From CBFDBT01 sp965603115 (GTDB lineage: Bacteria; Pseudomonadota; Alphaproteobacteria; Sphingomonadales; Kordiimonadaceae), in assembly GCA_965603115.1 (NCBI GenBank), contig CBFDBT010000071.1, positions 1 through 11,582 of the forward strand: DNA of 11,582 nucleotides, written 5' to 3'. Position numbers and translations under genes: made by a program. The notes under the pieces were generated by a model. The model was not told where the DNA came from. It was given only the letters and a program-made list of their open reading frames with translations, and searched no databases. Positions 1-5,690 of this stretch are shown here, piece by piece; positions within the stretch are counted from its first letter, which is position 1, and each line of letters starts with the position of its first letter.

Positions 1-41
1 TATATATCTGCAATTAACCCTTTGAGGATAAACATCTGACG

Positions 42-1112
42 ATGACGTTATTAATTATATATTTATTGCTGGCTCTGGTTGTTTCTTGTTTTTGCTCAAT
101 ATCTGAAGCGGTTTTGCTGTCTGTTCGTCCGTCTTATGTAGCAGCGTTGAAAAACGAAGGCAGTAAATCTGCTCCGGTTTTACATAAATTGACTAATAAT
201 CTGGACCGCCCTTTAGCTGCAATTTTAACAGCCAATACTATTGCTCATACGGTTGGTGCCGCAGGTGTTGGCGCACAAGCGGCCTTGCTGTTCGGCAATA
301 AATATATAGGGCTTACTTCTGCTATTTTGACCCTTCTTATTCTTGTATTATCTGAAATTATTCCAAAGACATTGGGCGCTAATCATTGGAAGAAACTAGC
401 ACCTATTTTTGCGGTATTAATTGAGTGGCTAACGCGGCTATTGTTTCCGTTTGTGTGGATGTCAGAGAAATTGACCCGACTGATTTCACGCTCAGGCGCA
501 AGTGGCACCACCTTCAGTCGCGCTGAGATAAAGGCAATGGCAGAAATTGGCGCCAAAGAGGGCTTGCTACAGCCCAAAGAGTTAAAAATCGTCAATAATT
601 TATTGCGTCTTAGCAAATTATCCGTGCGGATGATTATGACCCCACGTCCAGTGGTTTTTGCACAGTCCGCCACAATGACCGTTCAAGAGTTTTTCTTAAA
701 ACATGACGATCAGCCCTTCTCGCGAATTCCGCTTTATGATGAGTCCCATGATAATATAAACGGCTATGTGTTAAAAACAGATCTGCTTATTGCACAAGCC
801 AAAGATCAGTTTGATAAAACCCTATCAGAATTTCGACGAGAGGTTTTAATGGTTTTAGATAGCCGCAACACGTCTGAAGTTTTTGATTTGTTGATGCATG
901 AAAAAAGTCACATTGCCTTGGTAGTTGATGAATTTGGAACGGTTCAGGGCCTAATCACACAGGAAGATATTGTCGAGACGTTAATTGGATTAGAGATCAC
1001 CGATGAAACTGACAGGATTGAAGACATGCAAGCCTTAGCACATGAGCGGTGGCGGGATCGAATGGAATTAATGGGCTTAGATCCTGACATCATCATTAAA
1101 GAAGATAAATAA
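42..1112 (+). CDS. CNNM/DUF21 plus CBS-pair membrane protein (hemolysin C/CorC-like family)
   Basis: 356-residue inner-membrane protein. The N-terminal half is a CNNM (DUF21) transmembrane domain with hydrophobic segments at about residues 3-25, 57-80, 86-106 and 119-140. It has family hallmarks: SISEA at 19-23, the NTIAHTVGAAG stretch in the second segment, and SEIIPKT at 104-110. The C-terminal half has a CBS pair, roughly 200-255 (opening MTPRP at 199-203) and 265-322 (VVDEFGTVQGLITQEDIVE). It stops soon after the second CBS motif, so the transporter-associated CorC_HlyC domain of longer relatives is absent. The family is linked to divalent cation (magnesium or cobalt) export or homeostasis; the substrate here is inferred only from the family, and the name hemolysin is historical. 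The ATG at 42 is preceded by GAGG at 24-27, a rather long spacing of 14. The upstream context is cut by the window edge. Confidence 0.93.
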   Translation: MTLLIIYLLLALVVSCFCSISEAVLLSVRPSYVAALKNEGSKSAPVLHKLTNNLDRPLAAILTANTIAHTVGAAGVGAQAALLFGNKYIGLTSAILTLLILVLSEIIPKTLGANHWKKLAPIFAVLIEWLTRLLFPFVWMSEKLTRLISRSGASGTTFSRAEIKAMAEIGAKEGLLQPKELKIVNNLLRLSKLSVRMIMTPRPVVFAQSATMTVQEFFLKHDDQPFSRIPLYDESHDNINGYVLKTDLLIAQAKDQFDKTLSEFRREVLMVLDSRNTSEVFDLLMHEKSHIALVVDEFGTVQGLITQEDIVETLIGLEITDETDRIEDMQALAHERWRDRMELMGLDPDIIIKEDK

Positions 1113-1113
1113 A

Positions 1114-1140
1114 GGGTTACATTGGCAGTGAGGGTAGCCC
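1114..1140 (+). terminator. possible weak hairpin terminator after the CNNM gene
   Basis: GGGTTAC (1114-1120) can pair with GTAGCCC (1134-1140), seven pairs including one G-U, with a 13-base loop. It lies two bases after the stop codon. What follows is AT-rich (ATATTTA) but not a clean T run, so termination is plausible rather than convincing. Confidence 0.35.
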
Positions 1141-1153
1141 ATATTTACCATGT

Positions 1154-1170
1154 ATTGCGGCGCTTGAACG
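1154..1170 (+). repeat. 17-base direct repeat, copy 1
   Basis: ATTGCGGCGCTTGAACG. It matches 16 of 17 bases with 1897-1913, and its core GGCGCTTGAACG recurs at 5672-5683. Here it contains the -35 hexamer of the predicted promoter. Confidence 0.5.
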
Positions 1171-1192
1171 GTTAAAAGGCTTGCCCTAATAT
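1164..1192 (+). promoter_or_regulatory. sigma70-type promoter for the gene at 1216
   Basis: TTGAAC (1164-1169), a 17-base spacer, then TAATAT (1187-1192) form a good housekeeping promoter on the + strand. Transcription would begin near 1199, leaving a leader of only about 17 bases before the ATG at 1216. That leader has no Shine-Dalgarno-like purine stretch. The -35 lies inside a 17-base motif that recurs at 1897-1913. Confidence 0.5.
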
Positions 1193-1215
1193 CTTTTTCC
1201 CTTTAGCTAAACCCT

Positions 1216-1803
1216 ATGACTGAAGAATTTGATGAAGAAGACGATATATTCGAGATGGCCCCAGCTCTGGCTATGGTTAAGCCTTTGTGTGACCTTGCGA
1301 TCGAGATGCGCTGGTTTAGCACTGTATCGGAGCCACTGAATGCGCAAACCCGAGATCTGGCAGAGCGATACTGTGAAAGCCTTGGCTTTCCGGGCACGAC
1401 ACCCGCTTTGCTTGGCAATTGGGAAGATGCTGCGGCAGCCGCTGAATCGGGGGATTATAATAGCCCCGCTTGGGAAGCTGAAGAGCAAATGCGTGCTTAC
1501 CTGAGTGAAGAGGTGTTGCAACAGGTTGATATCGACACACTTGAGATGGTCATGGCGCATATTGCTGCAACGGTAGCTGAGGCGGCCACGCTTGGCGCTG
1601 AAGAGGCCGCGAACTTTTTACGCATTGATGATATGGCTTTTATACAGGCCGCAACGGGCGCTGCTGTGCAATCGGTACATTTAGCAGCGCTTGTTTTAAT
1701 GGCAGGCCTTGATGAGGATCATCCATTTTCGATCCGTTTTCATCTGTTTGAGCAGGGACGTTTACCAATTGGCATTATGGGCCAAAGTTTTAATATATTT
1801 TGA
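1216..1803 (+). CDS. acidic alanine-rich protein of unknown function
   Basis: 195 residues; I do not recognise the family. The N-terminus is strongly acidic (EEFDEEDD at 3-10). The rest reads as soluble, mostly helical and rich in alanine and glutamate, with an Ala-rich central to C-terminal stretch (AATVAEAATLGAEEAA). It ends in a more hydrophobic tail containing LPIGIMGQSFNIF. There is no signal peptide, no transmembrane helix, and no catalytic or metal-binding motif that I can see. The start is the only reasonable ATG near the predicted promoter at 1164-1192, but it has no clear ribosome binding site. The opposite strand also carries long open frames here; I treat these as shadows because this frame has normal coding composition and a promoter. 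It is followed by a hairpin terminator and then xthA, so it is probably transcribed alone. Confidence 0.75.
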   Translation: MTEEFDEEDDIFEMAPALAMVKPLCDLAIEMRWFSTVSEPLNAQTRDLAERYCESLGFPGTTPALLGNWEDAAAAAESGDYNSPAWEAEEQMRAYLSEEVLQQVDIDTLEMVMAHIAATVAEAATLGAEEAANFLRIDDMAFIQAATGAAVQSVHLAALVLMAGLDEDHPFSIRFHLFEQGRLPIGIMGQSFNIF

Positions 1804-1842
1804 TTCCGAAGGCTTTAGGCCTGTGGCAAGGTGCCAAAAATT

Positions 1843-1890
1843 AAAGAATGGGCCCGCCCGAAGCAAAGCGTAGGAGCCCCATTCTTTTTA
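1843..1890 (+). terminator. rho-independent terminator after the unknown gene
   Basis: AAAGAATGGG (1843-1852) pairs perfectly with CCCATTCTTT (1878-1887). The loop is 25 bases and the 3' arm runs straight into a T run (TTTTTA to 1890). An extra C-G pair is possible with one bulged base. Because the 5' side is preceded by an A run (CCAAAAATTAAA), the structure could also stop leftward transcription. It separates the gene at 1216 from xthA. Confidence 0.6.
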
Positions 1891-1896
1891 TAATAG

Positions 1897-1913
1897 ATTG
1901 CGGCGCTTGAGCG
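1897..1913 (+). repeat. 17-base direct repeat, copy 2
   Basis: ATTGCGGCGCTTGAGCG, one substitution from the copy at 1154-1170. It lies just downstream of a terminator and 33 bases before the xthA start. A -35-like TTGAGC (1907-1912) is inside, but no good -10 follows at the right distance. Confidence 0.5.
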
Positions 1914-1946
1914 TAGACATAAAGTAGGAAGTAAAGAGGGTAGTAT

Positions 1947-2729
1947 ATGAGACTTGTTAGCTGGAATATTAACTCGGTGCGCGCGCGCCTAAATTCGGTT
2001 GAACGCTTTATCAAAGAGCATAATCCTGACATTATTTGTTTTCAAGAAACCAAGGCGATGGACGACCAGTTTCCGCGTAAGTTTTTCGAAGACCTGGGTT
2101 TTGCTCATATCGCCCTTCACGGACAAAAAAGTTATCACGGCGTCGCTACGGTCTCGCGCACACCTATTGAGGATGTCTCGAAGATAAATTGGTGTGACAA
2201 GGGGGATGCGCGGCATATATCAGTAAAATTACCAGGCGGTCCGACTATTCATAATTTTTATGTTCCCGCTGGCGGCGATGTGCCGGACGCTGAAGTGAAT
2301 GATAAATTTGCCCACAAGCTTCAATTCCTCGATGAAATGACCAAATGGTCTTCCGCACTGGACGAGCCTAGCATTTTGCTTGGGGATCTTAATATTGCGC
2401 CATATGAGCATGATGTTTGGGATACCAAAAAGCTTAAAAAGGTTGTCTCGCACACCCCGCTTGAACGCGAACTGATGATGACATTGATGCAGGCCGGTGG
2501 TTGGCTTGATATCATGCGGGACTTCGTGCCTGACAGTGATAAGCTTTATAGCTGGTGGTCGTACCGCTCGCCGGATTGGTCCAATGCTGACAAAGGCCGC
2601 CGCCTTGACCACGTATGGCTAACACCTTGCCTTAAAGGCACTGCCAAAGCCATGGAAGTCGTTCGCGATGCTAGAGGGTGGGAAAAACCATCTGACCACG
2701 CACCTGTAATGGTGGATTTTGAATTTTAG
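1947..2729 (+). CDS. xthA: exodeoxyribonuclease III
   Basis: 260 residues, normal length for the exonuclease III branch of the endonuclease/exonuclease/phosphatase fold. The enzyme cuts at abasic sites and removes 3' blocking groups in cytoplasmic base-excision repair, using a divalent metal. Motifs appear in order: SWNINSVRARL with Asn7, FQETK with the metal ligand Glu34, YVPAGGDVPD (about 105-114), LLGDLNIAP with Asp147 and Asn149, WWSYR, RRLDHVWLT with Asp221, and SDHAPVMVDF with the catalytic His251. All key residues are present. The ATG at 1947 has AGAGGG at 1935-1940, six bases upstream, so the start is secure. It sits alone between a terminator and a convergent regulator gene. Confidence 0.97.
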   Translation: MRLVSWNINSVRARLNSVERFIKEHNPDIICFQETKAMDDQFPRKFFEDLGFAHIALHGQKSYHGVATVSRTPIEDVSKINWCDKGDARHISVKLPGGPTIHNFYVPAGGDVPDAEVNDKFAHKLQFLDEMTKWSSALDEPSILLGDLNIAPYEHDVWDTKKLKKVVSHTPLERELMMTLMQAGGWLDIMRDFVPDSDKLYSWWSYRSPDWSNADKGRRLDHVWLTPCLKGTAKAMEVVRDARGWEKPSDHAPVMVDFEF

Positions 2730-2763
2730 GGTTAGGGGTATTTTGGTCGCCTCATTCGTCGGC

Positions 2764-2838
2764 GGGATATCCATCCCTTAGGCTTACACGCTCCGCGTGG
2801 CGGGCGTTGCCCTTGCCTCACCAGCTAGCTGGTTCGGA
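2764..2838 (+). repeat. palindromic repeat element, arm A
   Basis: This 75-base GC-rich unit matches 5515-5590 closely. It is a chain of small hairpins: GGGAT/ATCCC (2764-2777), CACGC-TCC-GCGTG (2787-2799), GGGC-GTT-GCCC (2802-2812), conserved TTGCCTCA (2813-2820), the perfect 12-base palindrome CCAGCTAGCTGG (2821-2832), then conserved TTCGGA (2833-2838). The flanks are nearly identical to the other copies, while the second and last stems have different sequences that still pair. Confidence 0.8.
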
Positions 2839-2865
2839 TACTTTATCCTGCAAGAGAATCTCAAA

Positions 2866-2906
2866 TCCGAAGCAACTTGTTGCTGAGGCAAGCGTGACCA
2901 CGCGCC
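2866..2906 (-). repeat. palindromic repeat element, inverted arm A'
   Basis: Read on the minus strand, this 41-base stretch matches 5550-5590 except inside the last hairpin. It has TCCGAA (2866-2871), the hairpin GCAACTTGTTGC (2872-2883), TGAGGCAA (2884-2891) and GCGTG-AC-CACGC (2892-2903) as written on the + strand. It is inverted relative to arm A, so TTGCCTCA and TTCGGAT of arm A can pair with TGAGGCAA and ATCCGAA here. That would put the two small hairpins opposite each other in a cross-shaped structure. A further small hairpin, GGC-GATA-GCC, follows at 2911-2920. Confidence 0.8.
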
Positions 2907-2942
2907 CGTAGGCGATAGCCGAGGATATTATACTAAAAAACC

Positions 2943-3647
2943 CTAACCACTCACCCCACTTAATCTATACCCATCGCTATCTGTCACCAGCAGCTTTGCC
3001 TTACCTTCACCCAGCTCAATTTTTTGCCGCAGGCGGTATATATGGGTCTCGAGTGTGTGGGTGGTAACGCCAGAATTATAACCCCACACTTCGGTGAGCA
3101 ACTCGTCGCGCCCAACAGACTTGGCGCCAGAGCGGTAGAGATATTTTAAAATTGCGGTTTCTTTTTCCGTCAGGCGCACTTTGCGACCACTGTCTTTTTC
3201 TTCTAATAATTTGCCCGAGGGTTTAAACTGGTAAGGGCCGATGTTGAAAACAGCATCTTCGCTTTGCTCATGCAGACGCAGGTGCGCGCGAATGCGAGCT
3301 AGCAACACGCCGAATTTGAAAGGTTTGGTAACATAGTCATTGGCGCCAGAATCGAGACCTAAAATAGTATCCGCATCCGATTCCATGCCTGTGAGCATGA
3401 TGATGGGCACAAGAATTCCTGCCTTGCGCACTAACTTACAAAGCTCCCGCCCATCCATGTCGGGCAAGCCAACATCAAGAAGCACCAAGTCAGCTTGACC
3501 TTCTTTCAAGTAGCGCAAGCCCTCACACGCGGTGGTGATATGATGAATATCAAAATCCTCGTGCAGCTCAAGCTGCTCAGCCAAGATTTCTCGCAAATCC
3601 TGATCATCATCAATGATTACTATTCTTTTTCCCGCCACGGTTGTCAT
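2943..3647 (-). CDS. OmpR/PhoB-family response regulator, orphan
   Basis: 234 residues from the ATG at 3647. The receiver domain is at about 8-125, with the acidic pocket DDD at 13-15, phosphoacceptor Asp58 (LLDVGLPDMDG), Thr86 and Lys108 (VTKPF), all intact. A winged-helix DNA-binding domain follows at about 134-231, with the recognition-helix region THTLETHIYRLRQKIE. It should therefore bind DNA as a phosphorylation-controlled transcription factor. No histidine kinase is nearby, so its partner is unknown. The start is ambiguous: AAGG lies directly against the ATG, whereas AGGA is eight bases before an in-frame GTG at 3638 (Val4), which would give a 231-residue protein. The gene is convergent with xthA and divergent from ribA. 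Confidence 0.93.
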   Translation of the reverse strand: MTTVAGKRIVIIDDDQDLREILAEQLELHEDFDIHHITTACEGLRYLKEGQADLVLLDVGLPDMDGRELCKLVRKAGILVPIIMLTGMESDADTILGLDSGANDYVTKPFKFGVLLARIRAHLRLHEQSEDAVFNIGPYQFKPSGKLLEEKDSGRKVRLTEKETAILKYLYRSGAKSVGRDELLTEVWGYNSGVTTHTLETHIYRLRQKIELGEGKAKLLVTDSDGYRLSGVSG

Positions 3648-3666
3648 CCTTATCTAATGAAATCTT

Positions 3667-3672
3667 ATTATA
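3667..3672 (-). promoter_or_regulatory. -10 element for the response regulator
   Basis: A perfect TATAAT on the minus strand lies about 20 bases before the regulator's start codon. The sequence about 17 bases upstream does not resemble TTGACA, so the promoter would be weak or activator-dependent. Confidence 0.35.
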
Positions 3673-3743
3673 GAGTATGAAACTATGGCTAAAATTATGG
3701 TTTGACAAGTAACGCATCTGTGAGCGCATGGGATTTTTACCAT

Positions 3744-3785
3744 TGTAACACATACAAACGGTGACAGATGGTGGAATTTGTGACA
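3744..3785 (+). promoter_or_regulatory. three direct TGTRACA-like motifs between the regulator and ribA
   Basis: TGTAACA (3744-3750), GGTGACA (3760-3766) and TGTGACA (3779-3785) lie in the same orientation in the 204-base divergent gap. A related TTTGACA is at 3701-3707. OmpR-type regulators bind direct repeats, and the OmpR consensus contains TGTAACA, so these may be sites for the neighbouring regulator. The spacings of 16 and 19 bases are not the usual 10 or 11, so this is only suggestive. Confidence 0.25.
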
Positions 3786-3814
3786 AAAGGCATATGAAAC
3801 AATGGGTCACGGCA

Positions 3815-3832
3815 CAGCTTATCATAAAGCTG
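3815..3832 (+). promoter_or_regulatory. hairpin in the ribA leader
   Basis: CAGCTT-ATCATA-AAGCTG is a perfect six-base-pair stem with a six-base loop, ending 19 bases before the GTG start of ribA and just ahead of its ribosome binding site. It could be an operator or an RNA structure. It has no T run and does not resemble an FMN riboswitch. Confidence 0.3.
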
Positions 3833-3851
3833 AGCATACTGGGAGCTTTGA

Positions 3852-4949
3852 GTGACAATTACGCAAGATAAACTTTTGAGCGTGCACCGCGCAGCCGATG
3901 ACCTGCGTCGCGGACAAAGCGTTGTTGTGCGCGGTGATAATTCGCTACTGGTTATGTCGCTTGAAACAATTGATGACCTATCGCTTGAGTCTTTTGGGTC
4001 AGGACTTGCAGGAGAGCCTTTCATTATGATTACGGCGAACCGCGCTATGGTTCTTAACATTGCTTGTGAAGATTGGTCGGTTGTGCGATTGGACAGGCCA
4101 AATTGGATGTCGAGTGCCGATCTCGCTAACTTGGCAGACCCAACGCTTGATTTAGCAAACCCTATGAAGGGGCCCTTCAAGCGTCATAATGTTGCTGATA
4201 GTGCCACCGACAGGGCAGCGGTTAAGCTTGCCAAAATTGCGCGTTTGCTGCCAGCCGTGCTTGCGGTGGAATTATCAAAAGAGGAAGCAGGCCAGCTTGT
4301 TAATAGTGGTTTGCTAGCGGTTGACGCTGACGCAGCACTTGATAGTGACAGTGCCCACGCCAAGAGCTTGGCGATAGTGGCGCGTGCGCAAGTGCCCCTT
4401 GAAGCGTCGGCAAAAACTCAGCTTATTTCTTTTCGCTCTCCGGCTGGCGGCCCCGAGCATATAGCCATAGTGGTTGGCGGTAGTTTGCATAAAAATGATG
4501 TGCTGACCCGTATTCACAGCGAGTGTTTTACCGGGGATTTACTGGGTTCGCTTAAATGTGACTGTGGGCAGCAACTTCGCGGAGCTATCGCTGAAATTTC
4601 CAAGGCGGGTGGTGGCGTGGTGTTATATCTAGCGCAAGAAGGCCGCGGTATTGGCCTTAACGCAAAACTCAAGGCTTACGCTCTGCAAGGGGATGGATAT
4701 GATACGGTTGATGCAAATTTGCGTTTGGGCTTTGATATTGACGAACGTATATTTGAGCCCGCGGCATCTATGTTAAAAGCTCTTGGCGTGGCATCTGTTC
4801 ATTTGATGACAAACAATCCTGAAAAGGTAGCGGCAATGGCGCGGTACGGTATTGTTGTCAGCGAGCGAGTAGAACATAGTTTTCCACCAAATCCCCATAA
4901 TGAAAAATATCTGGCGGTAAAGAAGTCCAAAACGGGTCACTTATTGTGA
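3852..4949 (+). CDS. ribA: GTP cyclohydrolase II with degenerate N-terminal RibB-like domain
   Basis: 365 residues from a GTG at 3852, with GGGAG six bases upstream. The C-terminal half (about 195-355) is GTP cyclohydrolase II, which opens GTP in the first committed step of riboflavin synthesis. It has the zinc ligands Cys225, Cys236 and Cys238 in HSECFTGDLLGSLKCDCGQQL-type context, then EGRGIGL at 263-269 and the DTVDANLRLGFDIDER stretch. The first 190 or so residues occupy the place of the DHBP synthase (RibB) domain. They lack the acidic VDDEDRENEGD-type catalytic motif; the corresponding region reads VVRGDNSLLVMSLETIDD. It is therefore probably not bifunctional. The stop overlaps the next gene's ATG (TGATG), pointing to translational coupling. 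Confidence 0.93.
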   Translation: MTITQDKLLSVHRAADDLRRGQSVVVRGDNSLLVMSLETIDDLSLESFGSGLAGEPFIMITANRAMVLNIACEDWSVVRLDRPNWMSSADLANLADPTLDLANPMKGPFKRHNVADSATDRAAVKLAKIARLLPAVLAVELSKEEAGQLVNSGLLAVDADAALDSDSAHAKSLAIVARAQVPLEASAKTQLISFRSPAGGPEHIAIVVGGSLHKNDVLTRIHSECFTGDLLGSLKCDCGQQLRGAIAEISKAGGGVVLYLAQEGRGIGLNAKLKAYALQGDGYDTVDANLRLGFDIDERIFEPAASMLKALGVASVHLMTNNPEKVAAMARYGIVVSERVEHSFPPNPHNEKYLAVKKSKTGHLL

Positions 4950-5473
4950 TGGAGTGGACGGTCATATGCGACGATAATGATGAACGCAAAGGGCGCCTCT
5001 TGGGCCCTAATTTCGATGTGCCTTGTGCCCTTGGTCGCGCGGGCATCATTGGTGCAGACGATAAGCAAGAAGGGGATGGTAAAAGCCCGATGGGAAGCTG
5101 GCCGATCCGTCGTATATTTTATCGCCCTGACAAAGAAGAAGTGCCCATCTCAAAATATCCTGTCTCGGCGATTTCTCCCGAAATGGGTTGGTGCGATGAA
5201 CCAACCGACGCTGCCTATAATCAGTTGGTGCGCTACCCTTGGCGAGCGAGTGCGGAACAGCTGTGGCGCGAGGATGATACCTACGACCTTATAATGGTGA
5301 TTGGGCATAATGATGACCCCGTAAAGGCTGATAAAGGTAGTGCGATCTTTGTTCATGTTGCTCGCGAGGGTTATGCGCCAACCGAAGGCTGCGTTGCCAT
5401 CGCGCATGATGCATTACGCAAGCTTATCACCCTTGTCGATATTAATGATAGAATAGTGATTAAAGGTAGATAG
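4949..5473 (+). CDS. YkuD-fold L,D-transpeptidase-like protein, no signal peptide
   Basis: 174 residues from the ATG at 4949, which shares its A with the ribA stop codon; a GTG one codon upstream is also possible. The YkuD domain covers most of the protein. It includes GDGKSPMGSWPIRRIFYRP, then DLIMVIGHNDDP, IFVHVAREGYAPTEGCVAI with His136 and the nucleophile Cys148, and a terminal strand. YkuD enzymes make 3-3 cross-links in peptidoglycan or attach proteins to it. The usual S/T-H-G-C motif reads T-E-G-C here, as in the divergent subfamily with a PT.GC core. No signal peptide or transmembrane segment is visible, which is odd for an enzyme acting in the periplasm. Coupling to ribA indicates co-expression; a functional link to riboflavin is not evident. 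Confidence 0.85.
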   Translation: MEWTVICDDNDERKGRLLGPNFDVPCALGRAGIIGADDKQEGDGKSPMGSWPIRRIFYRPDKEEVPISKYPVSAISPEMGWCDEPTDAAYNQLVRYPWRASAEQLWREDDTYDLIMVIGHNDDPVKADKGSAIFVHVAREGYAPTEGCVAIAHDALRKLITLVDINDRIVIKGR

Positions 5474-5514
5474 GTCATTTACTTAGCCTCAGTCGCCACC
5501 TATTAATTTGGGGA

Positions 5515-5590
5515 GGGATATCCATCCCTTAGGCTTTCACGCTTCGCGTGGCGCGTGGTCACGCTTGCCTCAGACACAAGTGTCTTCGGA
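5515..5590 (+). repeat. palindromic repeat element, arm B
   Basis: 76 bases, the close match of arm A at 2764-2838. It has GGGAT/ATCCC (5515-5528), CACGC-TTC-GCGTG (5538-5550), GCGTG-GT-CACGC (5553-5564), conserved TTGCCTCA (5565-5572), hairpin GACAC-AA-GTGTC (5573-5584) and conserved TTCGGA (5585-5590). It begins 41 bases after the L,D-transpeptidase-like gene stop, in the convergent gap with yggS. Confidence 0.8.
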
Positions 5591-5610
5591 ATATGCGTGC
5601 ACCTTTATAG

Positions 5611-5670
5611 CTCACGACGAGTGAGCGTACCGAGCGACTGCGAGGCCGAGCTTATGCGAGGAAGCCTTAG
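5611..5670 (-). repeat. degenerate second arm of repeat element B
   Basis: The rest of this gap starts with a hairpin CTCAC-GACGA-GTGAG (5611-5625). On the minus strand it then contains GCCTC-GCAGTCGC-TCGG, which resembles the GCCTCA-hairpin-TTCGG core, and CTAAGGCTT near its far end, like CTTAGGCTT in the other arms. I read it as a diverged inverted partner of arm B. The similarity is much weaker than between the other arms. Confidence 0.4.
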
Positions 5671-5671
5671 T

Positions 5672-5690
5672 GGCGCTTGAACGTCTCAAG
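5672..5690 (-). terminator. small hairpin at the yggS stop, containing the third GGCGCTTGAACG motif
   Basis: CTTGA (5676-5680) and TCAAG (5686-5690) form a five-base-pair stem with a five-base loop overlapping the yggS stop codon. No T run follows, so its role as a terminator is doubtful. GGCGCTTGAACG (5672-5683) is the core of the repeats at 1154 and 1897. Confidence 0.25.

Larger units (their letters stand above)
2730..2948. repeat. outer inverted repeat around the first convergent gap
   Basis: GGTTAGGG (2730-2737) and CCCTAACC (2941-2948) are perfect inverted copies at the two ends of the convergent gap between xthA and the regulator. The right copy overlaps the regulator stop codon. On the minus strand it is followed at once by a run of six T. 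The pair could close the repeat array between them into one large structure that stops transcription from both sides. Confidence 0.45.

Noticed and set aside
1207..1560. Minus-strand open frames opposite the unknown gene at 1216
   Set aside because: The + frame is longer and has a promoter and terminator; the minus frames lack any start signal.
2764..2906. CRISPR array or insertion-sequence ends
   Set aside because: There are no regularly spaced direct repeats with unique spacers, no transposase and no target-site duplication that I can see; the units are inverted palindromic arms.
3648..3851. FMN riboswitch upstream of ribA
   Set aside because: The conserved RFN blocks are absent; only a small symmetric hairpin at 3815-3832 is visible.
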